A stretch of DNA of 64,000 bases from Oscillospiraceae bacterium HV4-5-C5C (GTDB lineage Bacteria > Bacillota > Clostridia > Saccharofermentanales > Fastidiosipilaceae), in contig JAAVLZ010000003.1 of NCBI GenBank assembly GCA_012034405.1, forward strand, positions 1-64,000. Direction: 5' to 3'. The stretch's first letter is position 1. Each line of letters opens with the position of its first letter. Shown piece by piece: positions 27,025 through 36,602 of this stretch. A program made the translations under genes and the position numbers. The notes under the pieces are model-generated. The model had not been told where the DNA came from and searched no databases. It saw nothing but the letters and a program-made list of their open reading frames with translations.

Positions 27025-28203
27025 TTGACCAATCAAACGCGCACCAAGCCAAAGACCGTGGCGCGGCGAAGGAGAAAATTCAGACCAGGACGGCTGAATT
27101 TTCTCCTTTTGCTGGCGTTTATAGCGGCGCTGACCTTGCTGGTGGTATTAATCGTGCGAAAAAACAGTCCGCAAACCGCCGGCTCTACCGCGGACGCGGC
27201 AGCCGGCCAACTGCTGTTTAACCTCAGCGATCACCAGGCGGATAAGCTGTGGGCTATCGGCACCGATAAATTGCTGGAAAAAAAGGGTACGACGCTGTCC
27301 CTGCTCAGCCTGGACGGTCAGCAGCGAGAGGTTCTGTTTCAGGATTATGATGATCCGCAGATCGTCTCTGCCAGCGGTCGTGTGCTGATCTATGAGCTTT
27401 CAGGCTATCGCTATAACGTGATTGATGCCAATCAGAATTTGTATGGCGGCACAACTGCCGCGCCCATAGCCGGAGGCGCTCTTTCAGATCAGGGAGCCTG
27501 TGCTTTGATTCTGGATACCGAGGACAGCAAAGGCCAAGTCAGTGTCTATAATACCAGCGGAGATAAGCTGTTTGACTGGCAGGCACAGGACAGTACATTT
27601 TCTGGTTACCCCATCAAGCTTCTCTTTTCGCCAGACGGACAGACATTGGATGTGGCCTTATATAATACTGAGAGCAATGAGCCTAAATCCTTTATCAATC
27701 GTTTTGACCTGAACCAGGAACAACTGGGGCAGCGACTGGCCCAGTTTCAACCGGACAGTACGGGTCCGGTAGGCGGTTTGGCCTATTTTGATGCCGGTAC
27801 CATGGTTGCGGCTGATGATCATCAGCTCTTTAAACTGGCTGATGGTCAGATTGAAAATTGGCTGAGCTTAGGAACGATTTACAGTCTGACCTCCGTCAAT
27901 GAGCAGGTCTTGCTCATTGCCAGTGCTACAGTAGGTGATCAGGCCAGTGCCTATATGCTGAATACGACTACGGATAGTTTACCGGAAACGTCCCTGGCGC
28001 TGGGTGATCAACCCTCAGTCCCAAAGATAAGTGGTAATCTGGCCGCGGTGAGCAGTGGGCAGCAGCTTTGGCTTATCAGCCAAGGGAAACTGGACAGCGC
28101 CCGATCCTATGATCTGAAGAGTGAGATCACTAGCTTTGACCTGGACAGCAAGGGCCGCATCCTTTGTGTGACGGAGGATGCGGTCCGCTTGATCAAACCT
28201 TGA
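27025..28203 (+). CDS. Membrane-anchored beta-propeller-like protein
   Basis: A 392-residue protein with a short, very basic cytoplasmic N-terminus (TVARRRRKFRPGR), one membrane segment (about residues 24-45) and an outside-facing domain. That domain contains repeated short beta-rich units with WD/YVTN-like spacing (LFSPDGQTLDVALYN, VYNTSGDKLFDWQ, FDLDSKGRILCVTEDAV), suggesting a beta-propeller. A TTG at 27025 is taken as start because CGGGAGGG lies 9 bases before it; a TTG at 27016 is too close to that site. Placed after the Gld-like and DUF4340 genes. No enzyme motif is evident. Confidence 0.75.
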   Translation: MTNQTRTKPKTVARRRRKFRPGRLNFLLLLAFIAALTLLVVLIVRKNSPQTAGSTADAAAGQLLFNLSDHQADKLWAIGTDKLLEKKGTTLSLLSLDGQQREVLFQDYDDPQIVSASGRVLIYELSGYRYNVIDANQNLYGGTTAAPIAGGALSDQGACALILDTEDSKGQVSVYNTSGDKLFDWQAQDSTFSGYPIKLLFSPDGQTLDVALYNTESNEPKSFINRFDLNQEQLGQRLAQFQPDSTGPVGGLAYFDAGTMVAADDHQLFKLADGQIENWLSLGTIYSLTSVNEQVLLIASATVGDQASAYMLNTTTDSLPETSLALGDQPSVPKISGNLAAVSSGQQLWLISQGKLDSARSYDLKSEITSFDLDSKGRILCVTEDAVRLIKP

Positions 28204-28274
28204 AGTCAGTCAAAACCAGCTGGATTTTCCGGCACTGCCGCCATCTGTTCTGCTAAGAGTAAGGAGTGAAGCCA

Positions 28275-30374
28275 ATGGAACGCGAAGTCAAATTAGCCGC
28301 CGCCCCAGGCTATAGCTTTCCGACCGATCTGCTTTATGAAGATCTGACCTGCTTACATAACCAGCTCAAGGAGCTGACAACAGCAGAAAAGCTAAGAATC
28401 AGAGCCGGTTACTGGGATACTCCGTCACTAGCTGTAGCCCAGGCCGGCTACAGCTTACGGTCACGCTTTATGAATGATGAACTGGTACTGACCTTAAAAG
28501 GGCCGGCACCGGAAGCACAGCTGCCTGAAGCAGTGGCGGAAGAACTATCAAACAGGGCCGTTGTGACATCGTCTTTTTCCGGTCTCTGGCTGAGGCAAGA
28601 ATATGAAGCTGTTTTGAGCACAGGCTCTGCAGGCGAGCTGGTTCCCCCGACTGAAGCTGAGCTGGCTTTATTGGCCTTACCAGCCAGGCTGGAACGATGG
28701 TTGAACCAGTTGCTGCCGGATTTAGCGCTGCACGGCCAGGCGGATTTTACCCGGCTGGTCAGACTGGCGGCTTATGAAGACCTGCAGGTTGAACTGGCGC
28801 TGGATAAGGGCCAGCTTCTGGGCCTCTGGGGAGCGGAGCAGATCGATGAGCTGGAACTTGAATTAAAGAACGGACCGGCGGACAAACTGAACCGCTTAGC
28901 CGCGGACCTTTTACGGACGCACCCTGAATGGCGTCCTGGCACCAAGAGCAAGGCTGGCAGAATCGCCGAGCTGAACAGCAGCGATGTCCTGATTATCGGG
29001 GGAGGGGCAGCCGGCCTTATGGCTGCCCAGGAATTGCTGCAGGATACGGCTGTCTCCCGCATTGTGCTGCTTGAAAAGACTCCTTGTATTGCCCATAAAC
29101 TCCTGGCCACAGGTAACGGACGAGCCAACCTCAGCAACCGGGACCTATCCTTATGTCACTATCATCAAGTTGAACCGTTGCCGGATTGGCTGGAAACGGT
29201 GCTGACCCCGGATCATTTACACAGACCATTTGAGATCTTTGACCGGCTGGGCTTAGCTTTGAGAGCAGAGGACGGCCGGCTGTACCCCTACAGCATGAAG
29301 TCGCAGACAGTCAGCCGCCTTTTACAGGAGAGTCTGCTGAATAGCCGGATTAAGGTGGTAACCGGGGAACGGGTACAGGGACTGCTGCCGTATCGCGGTA
29401 ATGCGGACAGTCATGGATGGCTGGTAAACGGCAGTCAGGCAACCTATCTGGCCCGTCAGGTCATCTGGGCCAGCGGCGGACAATCTGGAGCGGGCAGTTA
29501 TCCGGACACGGCGGCGTATACGAGTCTGACCGCACTGGGACACCATCTGACGCCGTTATGGCCGGGGCTGACCCCCCTGTGTAGCCCGGATGTTCCTGAG
29601 TATATGGCTGGAGAGCGCGTCCGGGGGACCTTGACTTTGTCCGCTTGCCAGTCCGCTTCACCGCTGCGCCAGAGTGAAGGGGAGGTGCTGTTCACTGCCT
29701 ACGGCTTGTCCGGTATCTGTACCATGGACCTCTCATTTTATTGTGGTAAGTTGCTGCAGGAACAGCGACAACCATTGCTCCGGCTGAATGTCTGCCCGGA
29801 ATACACGGAAGCACAGCTTTATGACCATATATGTCAGCGGCGGCAGCGGCTACCGCAGGCGGCGGCTGAAACAGCTTTGTGGGGGTTGCTTTCAGAAAAA
29901 CTGGCGGTACTGGTACTGAGTCAGGCCTTACCGGAGCTTGCTCAAAAACTCAGTCCGGCTGCGAACTCCCCCAAATTGACCCACAAAAGCAGACGGATCA
30001 AAGCCAAGAAGACACGACGGCCTGAGCTCATCAGTCGCTGCGGCCTAACCTTGCAGGACTTGTCCCGGCGGCAAATTCAGCAAATCGCCAGGCAAGCCTT
30101 TAGCCTGACCTTCAGCATCAGCGGAGACCGAGGCTTTGAACAGTCACAAATAACCTGCGGCGGTATTCCCAGTACGGAAGTCAAGCCGCAAACCTTAGAA
30201 AGTGTCCTGGCACCGCACTGCTATATTACGGGTGAATTGCTGGATATATCCGGTGATACCGGAGGATATAATCTTCAGATGGCTTTCAGTACCGGTTGCC
30301 TGGCTGCCGCGGCAGCCAGGGCCGCGTTGCGGGCCAGGGCAAATGAGGACAAGCATGAACACGATCAAACTTAG
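28275..30374 (+). CDS. Fusion of a CYTH domain with a BaiN/HI0933-type flavoprotein
   Basis: A single 699-residue protein with two families joined. Residues 1-235 form a CYTH (triphosphate tunnel) domain: EREVKL gives the ExExK signature, and YWDTP, LRSRF, LTLKG and ELELELK follow in order. Residues 237-690 form an HI0933/BaiN-type FAD-dependent oxidoreductase: GGGAAGLMAAQELL binds the dinucleotide, followed by LLATGNGRANLSN, GEVLFTAYGLSGICTMDLS, the CGGI/STEV stretch and GELLDISGDTGGYNLQMAF. The ATG at 28275 follows AAGGAG; a GTG at 28266 overlaps that site. Substrates are unknown; each half looks intact. Its 3' end overlaps the next gene by 20 bases. Confidence 0.88.
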   Translation: MEREVKLAAAPGYSFPTDLLYEDLTCLHNQLKELTTAEKLRIRAGYWDTPSLAVAQAGYSLRSRFMNDELVLTLKGPAPEAQLPEAVAEELSNRAVVTSSFSGLWLRQEYEAVLSTGSAGELVPPTEAELALLALPARLERWLNQLLPDLALHGQADFTRLVRLAAYEDLQVELALDKGQLLGLWGAEQIDELELELKNGPADKLNRLAADLLRTHPEWRPGTKSKAGRIAELNSSDVLIIGGGAAGLMAAQELLQDTAVSRIVLLEKTPCIAHKLLATGNGRANLSNRDLSLCHYHQVEPLPDWLETVLTPDHLHRPFEIFDRLGLALRAEDGRLYPYSMKSQTVSRLLQESLLNSRIKVVTGERVQGLLPYRGNADSHGWLVNGSQATYLARQVIWASGGQSGAGSYPDTAAYTSLTALGHHLTPLWPGLTPLCSPDVPEYMAGERVRGTLTLSACQSASPLRQSEGEVLFTAYGLSGICTMDLSFYCGKLLQEQRQPLLRLNVCPEYTEAQLYDHICQRRQRLPQAAAETALWGLLSEKLAVLVLSQALPELAQKLSPAANSPKLTHKSRRIKAKKTRRPELISRCGLTLQDLSRRQIQQIARQAFSLTFSISGDRGFEQSQITCGGIPSTEVKPQTLESVLAPHCYITGELLDISGDTGGYNLQMAFSTGCLAAAAARAALRARANEDKHEHDQT

Positions 30375-31065
30375 TGCGCCTGAATCCTGCCCGGCCGGGC
30401 TGGTGGCGGCTCTTGAACTGCTCCTGAATGCAGCGGCAGATTTCTGCCGGAAATATGAGCTGACTCCCTATGGAAGCGCGCTGCCACAGCCAATCCCCCG
30501 ACTTAGCCTATATTTTATGCTGAGTGATTACCAATCACTCCTGGCTAAGCTTGCCAATCAATCCCCGGAAGAACGCTGTTTTTGGCAAAATCAGTCAACG
30601 GACCCCGCTTTTCCCAAACCCTGGACGCGCCTTTGCTTAAACGGCAGTACGCTGGAAGACCCGGAACTGGCGCATTTACCTGTTCATCAGGGTATCGCCA
30701 TCAACCTCATACCGCTGTATCCAGCTTACCGCGGCGATTTCATCAAAAATGCGTGCATTTGGCAGCGCTACAAACAGCTGGAGCATCGGCTGCAACAGCT
30801 GGTTAGCCTGGCTGCTATGAACAACCGGCAGGAGCAGACCTACTGGCGGCTGATAAAACAGCGGCAATCACTGCTGGATTCAACTGGCCACTCCAATACA
30901 CCGGTCAGCACATTATATCGACTTTTCCCTTATAATGTAGAGGTTAGCAAGCGGCAGCCCCAATTGCCGCTCCAACAAATCACTGCCTGGCCAAAAGCGC
31001 TCAGGATCGCGTCTGAAGCTCAGCAAAGCTGGCCAGAGTTTGACGTACCAGAAGATATTGGCTAA
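30355..31065 (+). CDS. LicD-like protein lacking the catalytic motif
   Basis: A 236-residue protein. The central stretch, RLCLNGSTLEDPELAHLPVHQ followed by GIAINLIPLYPA (about residues 84-117), parallels the LicD-family region RxRxxxTxFxE...NxGIFIDIFPLD, but the GTLLGAVRHxGFIPWDDDID block that carries the metal-binding acids in LicD is missing. It is therefore either a divergent non-catalytic LicD relative or a family I do not recognise. The ATG at 30355 follows GAGGAC and lies within the end of the preceding gene; the open frame extends upstream only as a shadow. A complete LicD gene follows after 138 bases. Confidence 0.65.
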   Translation: MNTIKLSAPESCPAGLVAALELLLNAAADFCRKYELTPYGSALPQPIPRLSLYFMLSDYQSLLAKLANQSPEERCFWQNQSTDPAFPKPWTRLCLNGSTLEDPELAHLPVHQGIAINLIPLYPAYRGDFIKNACIWQRYKQLEHRLQQLVSLAAMNNRQEQTYWRLIKQRQSLLDSTGHSNTPVSTLYRLFPYNVEVSKRQPQLPLQQITAWPKALRIASEAQQSWPEFDVPEDIG

Positions 31066-31203
31066 CATAGCGCTTACCACCAAGACCAATAACTGCTGCC
31101 TGAGATCCAAGCCGGGATACCCCTTAACTCCGGTAGTGACGCTGAGGCTGCCCTAAATCTGATTTACCATAAGTGGATAAATCTGTTGAAGAAGGACACG
31201 AAT

Positions 31204-32193
31204 GTGAAGAAACAACATAACAGCGGATTTTCTTTAACTGCCGCTGACCCCCGTATCCATGACATTCATGCTATTCAGCTAGCCATGCTTAAAATTATTG
31301 ATCAAGTCTGTCAGGCTGAAAATATCCCTTATTTCTTATTGTTCGGCACCTTGCTGGGCGCGGTTCGCCATCAAGGCTTTATCCCCTGGGATGATGATAT
31401 TGATCTGGGGGTCTGGCGCAAGGATTATGATCGTTTGCTCAGTGCTTTGCAGACCAAAATTCAAAAAGAAGCCTTTGAAGTACAGAGCGCTGAATTTGAG
31501 CCGCTCCTGGCTGTTCCTTACGCTAAGTTAAGAGCCAGACACACACGCTTTGTAGAACAGGGGCATGAAAAACTGACGTTTAATCAGGGTATATTTGTCG
31601 ACATTTTTCCTCTGGATAATGTCCCTGACAGTAAACTGGGCCAGAAGCTTCAGCAAGTTGACTTCTTTTTACACTATTTTCCGATTCGGGTTAAAAATGA
31701 AGGCTACCGCAGCGAGCGTAAGTGGCTGCAACGCCTGTATGACAGCCGGGCTCAAAAGAACCCCGCGGTCCTCTGGCAGACCTGCCGGCGCAGCATGCAG
31801 CGCTGGGGCAAGCCGGACAGCCAGCTTTGCATTGCTTATCCGTCAGCCCGGGTTGACTACGATAGTTCCTATTTACTGCGTCAGGCCATGCAGGATACGG
31901 TCCGACTGCCTTTTTGCGGCAGTTTGTTTGCGGTCCCGGCAGGGTGGGACGAACAACTGAAACAACTGTTCGGGGATTACCAACAGTTGCCGCCGCCAGA
32001 CCAGCGTCATGGCCATCATCTGTCAGAGTTTTATATTGATTATGATTTCTGGGCCCCGGTGCTGGAAGCTTATTTACCGGCGGTTATGCCCCCGGCTGAG
32101 CCGCCTGACGCTCAAACTGCGTCCGGGACAGCGGCAAACCGCACGGCGGTTACCGCAACCAACCCTGCTGCTCAGGAAGCCGGTACCTCATGA
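31204..32193 (+). CDS. LicD family phosphotransferase
   Basis: Transfers a phospho-substituent (phosphocholine or a sugar/glycerol phosphate in characterised relatives) to a cell-surface glycan. The nucleotidyltransferase signature FGTLLGAVRHQGFIPWDDDID is intact near residues 50-70 and GIFVDIFPLDNVP follows near residue 135. The 329 residues include an Ala/Thr/Pro-rich C-terminal tail. A GTG at 31204 with AAGGAC before it is preferred to a TTG six codons upstream. Its 3' end overlaps the flippase gene by 4 bases, so it belongs to the polysaccharide operon. Confidence 0.92.
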   Translation: MKKQHNSGFSLTAADPRIHDIHAIQLAMLKIIDQVCQAENIPYFLLFGTLLGAVRHQGFIPWDDDIDLGVWRKDYDRLLSALQTKIQKEAFEVQSAEFEPLLAVPYAKLRARHTRFVEQGHEKLTFNQGIFVDIFPLDNVPDSKLGQKLQQVDFFLHYFPIRVKNEGYRSERKWLQRLYDSRAQKNPAVLWQTCRRSMQRWGKPDSQLCIAYPSARVDYDSSYLLRQAMQDTVRLPFCGSLFAVPAGWDEQLKQLFGDYQQLPPPDQRHGHHLSEFYIDYDFWAPVLEAYLPAVMPPAEPPDAQTASGTAANRTAVTATNPAAQEAGTS

Positions 32194-33638
32194 TTGAAAA
32201 CAACAAGCTGAAAAGCGGTAAAGATCAAACCCTGATGCGCCGGCTGGTGATTTACTTTTTGGGCAATCTCAGCACTAAAGTCATCAATCTGATTTTAACC
32301 AGGCTGCAGATTACCAGTATTAACACCGATGCTTACGGCCCCGTCAATCTTTATGTATCGACAGTACCGCAGCTGGTTTCGATATTCTATCTGGAGATGT
32401 GGGCTGGCGTGATGCGGTTTATGTATGATGAGAATGATATGACCGGAAAGCATAAGGCTTTTAGCAATGCTTTAGTTATAGCCGGCTTTTTATCTCCCTT
32501 GTTCATCCTTAGCATTGTTGTGCTGAGCGGTTCCGGCGGTGACTGGACTTATACGCCCTACCTGATATTGATGGGCCTGTTGACACTATTGGATTACCTT
32601 TATCAATTCAGCTGCCGCGGTATCGGCAGAGATAAACTATATGCGGTTACTGGTATTGTATCTTCATTGATCATGGGCGTAGCCCAGATCCTTTTGCTGA
32701 CCGTCTTCAAAATGGGCGCGCTGGCAGTCATTATTTCACCCATGATCGGTTCGCTGGTTTCAATTACCATTTATGAAAGCAAAACCAGACAGCTGCGGCG
32801 CTTTAAACGGCAGGAGCTTTCCGCTGCCTATATGAAAGCTTTGCTGCGCTTCTGTTTTCCCTTGTCCATTAACGCGGCCGCGTATTTTGCTCTGACCAAA
32901 TTCAACCAGCTTTATGTTCAGCAGCAGGAGGGGGGCAAACTGGCTTTAAGTCAGCTGGAGGCCGCTAATAAGGTCGGCTTGTTTGTAACCTTGTTTGTTA
33001 CGGTCTTTTCATTAGCCTGGCAAGAGACCGCTTTTGCAGTCAGTAATGATGACAACCGGGTGGCTTTTTACAGCCTTACCTTAAATCGCTATCTCAAAGT
33101 TCTGAGTGTCGCGGTCATGTGCATGATCCCCGCAGGCCGCCTCATCGCCCTGGTCCTGGGAGCGGACAGCATTTATGGAGAAGCAGCGGTCCAGCTGATA
33201 CCGGGGGTCCTGGCCGGTGTGGCGCTGTCTGCCTTATCCAACTTTTTTGGCAATATTTTCAGTGCTGAAAAACGAAACACGCCCTTGCTTTACTCCACCG
33301 TTCTGGGTGCGGTGGTCAATATTGCGGCCATGGTCATTTTATACGGCTACATGGGACTGCAAGCAGCTAATCTGTCTTTGTGTCTTGGCTTTTTAGCCAC
33401 TGTCATCTGTCGCTATCTGATTCTGAAAAAAATGGTTGGGGTGAAACTTGATCCGGTTGTCATGTGGATTGCTATAGGCGGCAGCCTGATCGCGACCGGG
33501 TTATTTTATGCTTTCCCTTCGCTTAAGATACAAAGCCTGCTGGCTGTTCCCTTTGTTTTACTTGCGTTGATCTGGCTGAGACCTGAAATCCGCCAGATGC
33601 TAACCATCCTGAAGAGCCGCAGCCGAAAGGCCGGGTAA
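32190..33638 (+). CDS. Polysaccharide flippase (Wzx/MOP superfamily)
   Basis: A 482-residue membrane protein with about 12-14 hydrophobic segments, of the oligosaccharide flippase type that moves lipid-linked repeat units across the membrane. Family-like features include RLVIYFLGNLSTKVINLILTR at the N-terminus, TDAYGPVNLYVS, and the conserved Arg/Gln-lined middle helices. It starts with an ATGA overlap with the LicD gene. Together with the polymerase at 35090 it indicates a Wzx/Wzy-dependent pathway. Confidence 0.9.
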   Translation: MIENNKLKSGKDQTLMRRLVIYFLGNLSTKVINLILTRLQITSINTDAYGPVNLYVSTVPQLVSIFYLEMWAGVMRFMYDENDMTGKHKAFSNALVIAGFLSPLFILSIVVLSGSGGDWTYTPYLILMGLLTLLDYLYQFSCRGIGRDKLYAVTGIVSSLIMGVAQILLLTVFKMGALAVIISPMIGSLVSITIYESKTRQLRRFKRQELSAAYMKALLRFCFPLSINAAAYFALTKFNQLYVQQQEGGKLALSQLEAANKVGLFVTLFVTVFSLAWQETAFAVSNDDNRVAFYSLTLNRYLKVLSVAVMCMIPAGRLIALVLGADSIYGEAAVQLIPGVLAGVALSALSNFFGNIFSAEKRNTPLLYSTVLGAVVNIAAMVILYGYMGLQAANLSLCLGFLATVICRYLILKKMVGVKLDPVVMWIAIGGSLIATGLFYAFPSLKIQSLLAVPFVLLALIWLRPEIRQMLTILKSRSRKAG

Positions 33639-33679
33639 GCGCCTGGTACTGTAACCGGCAGGAAAGAGGGCTTAAAAAT

Positions 33680-35050
33680 ATGCAGCGCTTACTGATTGTT
33701 CTAACTATGGTCTATCCTAATTCTTGGAAAGACCGCTTTGTAGAAGATGAACTACCTTATTTAGCCGGACAATTTGACCGCATTATTGTCTGTCCGGTTA
33801 ACGCGGTGGGAAAAGAGCCGGATCACGGCCATTATCCCGACCGAGTCGAGATCCTTACCACTAACCGGCGCGGGTCATTCGTTGCCAGATGCAGAGATTG
33901 CGGCTATGCCTGGATCAGTGCCTTTGGCAAGAGACCTGATCAGCAGGCAGAACGCCGGAAATTAGGCAAAAATCTGAAAAAACATCTGTTTTTGGCTTAT
34001 TTTGACGGCCGCTGCGCGCAGGCTTTCCATGATCTGAAACCGGCTGTACTGGCCGCCGCTGAATCGGCGACCAGTGTTACGCTTTACAGCTATTGGCTGA
34101 CCGCCGCGGCCAGGACTGCTCAGCTGCTGGCAGATTGGCTGCCTACCCGCTGCCCCGGGTTAAAGATCAGCCTGTTTTCGCGCGGGCATGGCTATGATGT
34201 CTATGAATATGCTAACAGTCTTCATTATTTGCCTTATCGCCAGGCTTTGCTGACGCGCTTTGACGGAATTTTTGTCTGCTCTCAAAATGGGGTGGACTAT
34301 ATGAAGGCACAGTACAAAGATCAGTTTGATCTGAGCCATGTTTATTTGGGCCGCTTAGCGATTCCTGATCCTGTGGTACAACCAGCAGTCCAGGCCGCTA
34401 AACTGTCTCGGGATCTGGCCTCCCTGAACCTGACCTCCGCGTCCCAGGCAGATTTAACCATCGTTACCTGCAGCCGGGCTGAAACGGAGAAGCGCCTGGA
34501 CTTATTAGTGCAAGCACTGACCTTAGTGAAACAGCAATCCGGGCTCCGCCTGACCTGGGTCCATTTTGGCGCCGGACCGCTATTGGACAATCTGAAAGAA
34601 CAGGCAGCAGCTTTAGCTCCGCAGCTTAAGTCCATCTTTCCGGGCGCTACTCAGCATGAGGTGCTGCTGAAGTATTATCTGGATCAAAAACCGGATCTGT
34701 TCATTAATGTGAGTGAGCGCGAAGGTGTTCCGGTATCTATTATGGAGGCAATGGCCTGCTCCATTCCTGCTCTGGCTACGGCGGTGGGCGGTACACCTGA
34801 ACTGGTCCGGGCGGGTGAGGGTGGCTGGCTCTGGCCCGCTGAGGTGACAGCCGCCCGGATCGCCAAAGACCTGCTGGATTATGCCGGTCGTCCGTTGGCC
34901 TGGCGGGAGCAGATCCGCCGGCAGGCCCGCCAACGTTGGCTGCGCTTTGCCTCAGCCGATCAGTATTATCCGGAATTAGCAGCTATATTGGCCGGCCAGG
35001 TCAGACCGCACGATGTACCGCTCTTTACAAGTGAAGATGAGTCATTATAA
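33680..35050 (+). CDS. Glycosyltransferase, GT4 type
   Basis: A 456-residue soluble GT-B transferase. The donor-binding C-terminal domain shows FGAGPLLDNLKEQA, then FINVSEREGVPVSIMEAMACSIPALATAVGG, with the ExxxxxxxE pattern of GT4 retaining enzymes (residues about 350-380). The N-terminal acceptor domain contains SLFSRGHGYDVYEYAN. Between residues 55 and 95 lies a Cys/Arg/Lys-rich stretch (ARCRDCGYAWISAFGKRPDQ). Sugar donor unknown. It lies between flippase and polymerase genes. Confidence 0.9.
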   Translation: MQRLLIVLTMVYPNSWKDRFVEDELPYLAGQFDRIIVCPVNAVGKEPDHGHYPDRVEILTTNRRGSFVARCRDCGYAWISAFGKRPDQQAERRKLGKNLKKHLFLAYFDGRCAQAFHDLKPAVLAAAESATSVTLYSYWLTAAARTAQLLADWLPTRCPGLKISLFSRGHGYDVYEYANSLHYLPYRQALLTRFDGIFVCSQNGVDYMKAQYKDQFDLSHVYLGRLAIPDPVVQPAVQAAKLSRDLASLNLTSASQADLTIVTCSRAETEKRLDLLVQALTLVKQQSGLRLTWVHFGAGPLLDNLKEQAAALAPQLKSIFPGATQHEVLLKYYLDQKPDLFINVSEREGVPVSIMEAMACSIPALATAVGGTPELVRAGEGGWLWPAEVTAARIAKDLLDYAGRPLAWREQIRRQARQRWLRFASADQYYPELAAILAGQVRPHDVPLFTSEDESL

Positions 35051-35089
35051 TAAAGCAGGTTTGTCTATGTGTGAAAGAGAGGATAAATT

Positions 35090-36580
35090 TTGCTGATTCA
35101 ATTACAACAACTGCTGCCTAATGACCTGATTCTGTTAATCTGGGCTGCTATCCTGATTGCTTTTTTAGCTCGCCGCCAGTATCGGCCTGCTGTGGTGACG
35201 GCAGCGATCTTTGCCATTATGGCCCCGAGCATAATTGTGGGCAGCCGTCGCCTGAGCCCGCTATATATCTTAACGATCATTCTGTTGACTGAATGTCTGC
35301 TGGCGGTTAAACGGGGAGAGCTGAAATTGTTTGAGCATACTGCAGACCGCTGGTTTGGCATCAGTATGGCTCTGGCCTTTTTACTGTATCTGTTGGGTTA
35401 CGTGGTGAATAACCGTCAGGAGGGCAGCGCGTTTATGATCGCGATGGCCGGTTATTTACAGGTATTGCTGCTCCCGCTGCTTTTTTATTATCTCTTCAAG
35501 CGCATGAGCCGGGACGCTGTATACAAGTCAATGGCTCTGAGCATCCTGATAACCGTGGCTGTCAATCTGATCTTTGCGGTTCTGCAGCGCGCTTTTTATG
35601 AACAGGCCTACCGGCTGACATTTGCTTTATATGCCTCTGATGGCCGCTACAAGCCCCTGAATGAGGTAGCAAAAACTGGTTATTTTGATCGTATATTCGG
35701 AACCTTTTATTCGCCCACGCTGCTGGGATTGACGGCTTTGATCATGCTGGCCTTTTTGCTGTCGGTCTGGCTCAGCCGGCAGCCTCAGCTCCTGGGCACG
35801 CCTGAGTCCGGCAGCCAGCCTGACAGGACGGCAACCAGACAAGCCCGGCACCGGGCTTGCCTGCTATTGATTATCAGCGCGCTGATACTGCACCTGGCTA
35901 TCATTGCCTACACCAAAATTGTCATCCTGGGACTGCCGGTCTTTATTATCTATTGGGCTATTCTGCTTATCTTTTTCCCAGAGCGGAAAAAGACGTTGTA
36001 TCAGCGCTGGGCAGTGGTCTTACTGATTTCCACCGCGGTTTATGGGGTGACTTACTTTACGATTCCGGCGTTCTCTCACAACGCCAGAAATTATTACTAC
36101 GGCTTGCTGCTCCGGCCTTTAAATTCCTTATCCTCACGTTATGGCTCAGTACATCTCAGTCAAAGCACTCAGGATATGGAAAATGCTGTCAACAGCAGCA
36201 GCGGTATAACTGCCAGCGCGATGGGTGTGATAAAAAAGCACTGGTTGATCGGAGTCGGGCCGCTATCGATTGAACAGGAATTCCTGGGTGACAGCCAGGT
36301 GGTTCAGGTGCTGCACAATGGCGGGATTCTGGCGCTGCTTTGTTACCTCAGTTTCTATTCCTATGTATATCTGAAAGGCTGGTGCTACAAAAATCTGCCG
36401 CTGCTATCGCTCATACCTGCTTTCCTGATCGGGGCCTTAGCCGCGGTCGCGATGGACAGCCGGCAGATGATGCCCTTTATTGCCTTCATAATCTATGAAG
36501 CAGCGGCTTTACCCAGACTGTCAGAACGACTCAGACCGGCAAAACCCCGTTTCAGACCGGCAAAGCCTGTCAGCCGTTAA
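35090..36580 (+). CDS. O-antigen polymerase-like membrane protein (Wzy type)
   Basis: A 496-residue membrane protein with about 10-12 hydrophobic segments and a large loop before the last few, as in Wzy polymerases. The loop has Arg/Ser/Tyr-rich sequence (LLRPLNSLSSRYGSVHLSQ) and HWLIGVGP, a common feature of the Wzy_C region. Start is a TTG at 35090 with AGAGAGGA before it; no in-frame ATG is available nearby. Sequence identity among Wzy proteins is low, so the assignment rests on topology and context. Confidence 0.85.
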   Translation: MLIQLQQLLPNDLILLIWAAILIAFLARRQYRPAVVTAAIFAIMAPSIIVGSRRLSPLYILTIILLTECLLAVKRGELKLFEHTADRWFGISMALAFLLYLLGYVVNNRQEGSAFMIAMAGYLQVLLLPLLFYYLFKRMSRDAVYKSMALSILITVAVNLIFAVLQRAFYEQAYRLTFALYASDGRYKPLNEVAKTGYFDRIFGTFYSPTLLGLTALIMLAFLLSVWLSRQPQLLGTPESGSQPDRTATRQARHRACLLLIISALILHLAIIAYTKIVILGLPVFIIYWAILLIFFPERKKTLYQRWAVVLLISTAVYGVTYFTIPAFSHNARNYYYGLLLRPLNSLSSRYGSVHLSQSTQDMENAVNSSSGITASAMGVIKKHWLIGVGPLSIEQEFLGDSQVVQVLHNGGILALLCYLSFYSYVYLKGWCYKNLPLLSLIPAFLIGALAAVAMDSRQMMPFIAFIIYEAAALPRLSERLRPAKPRFRPAKPVSR

Positions 36581-36602
36581 CGCACCAAAAACCAGTGGAG
36601 TT

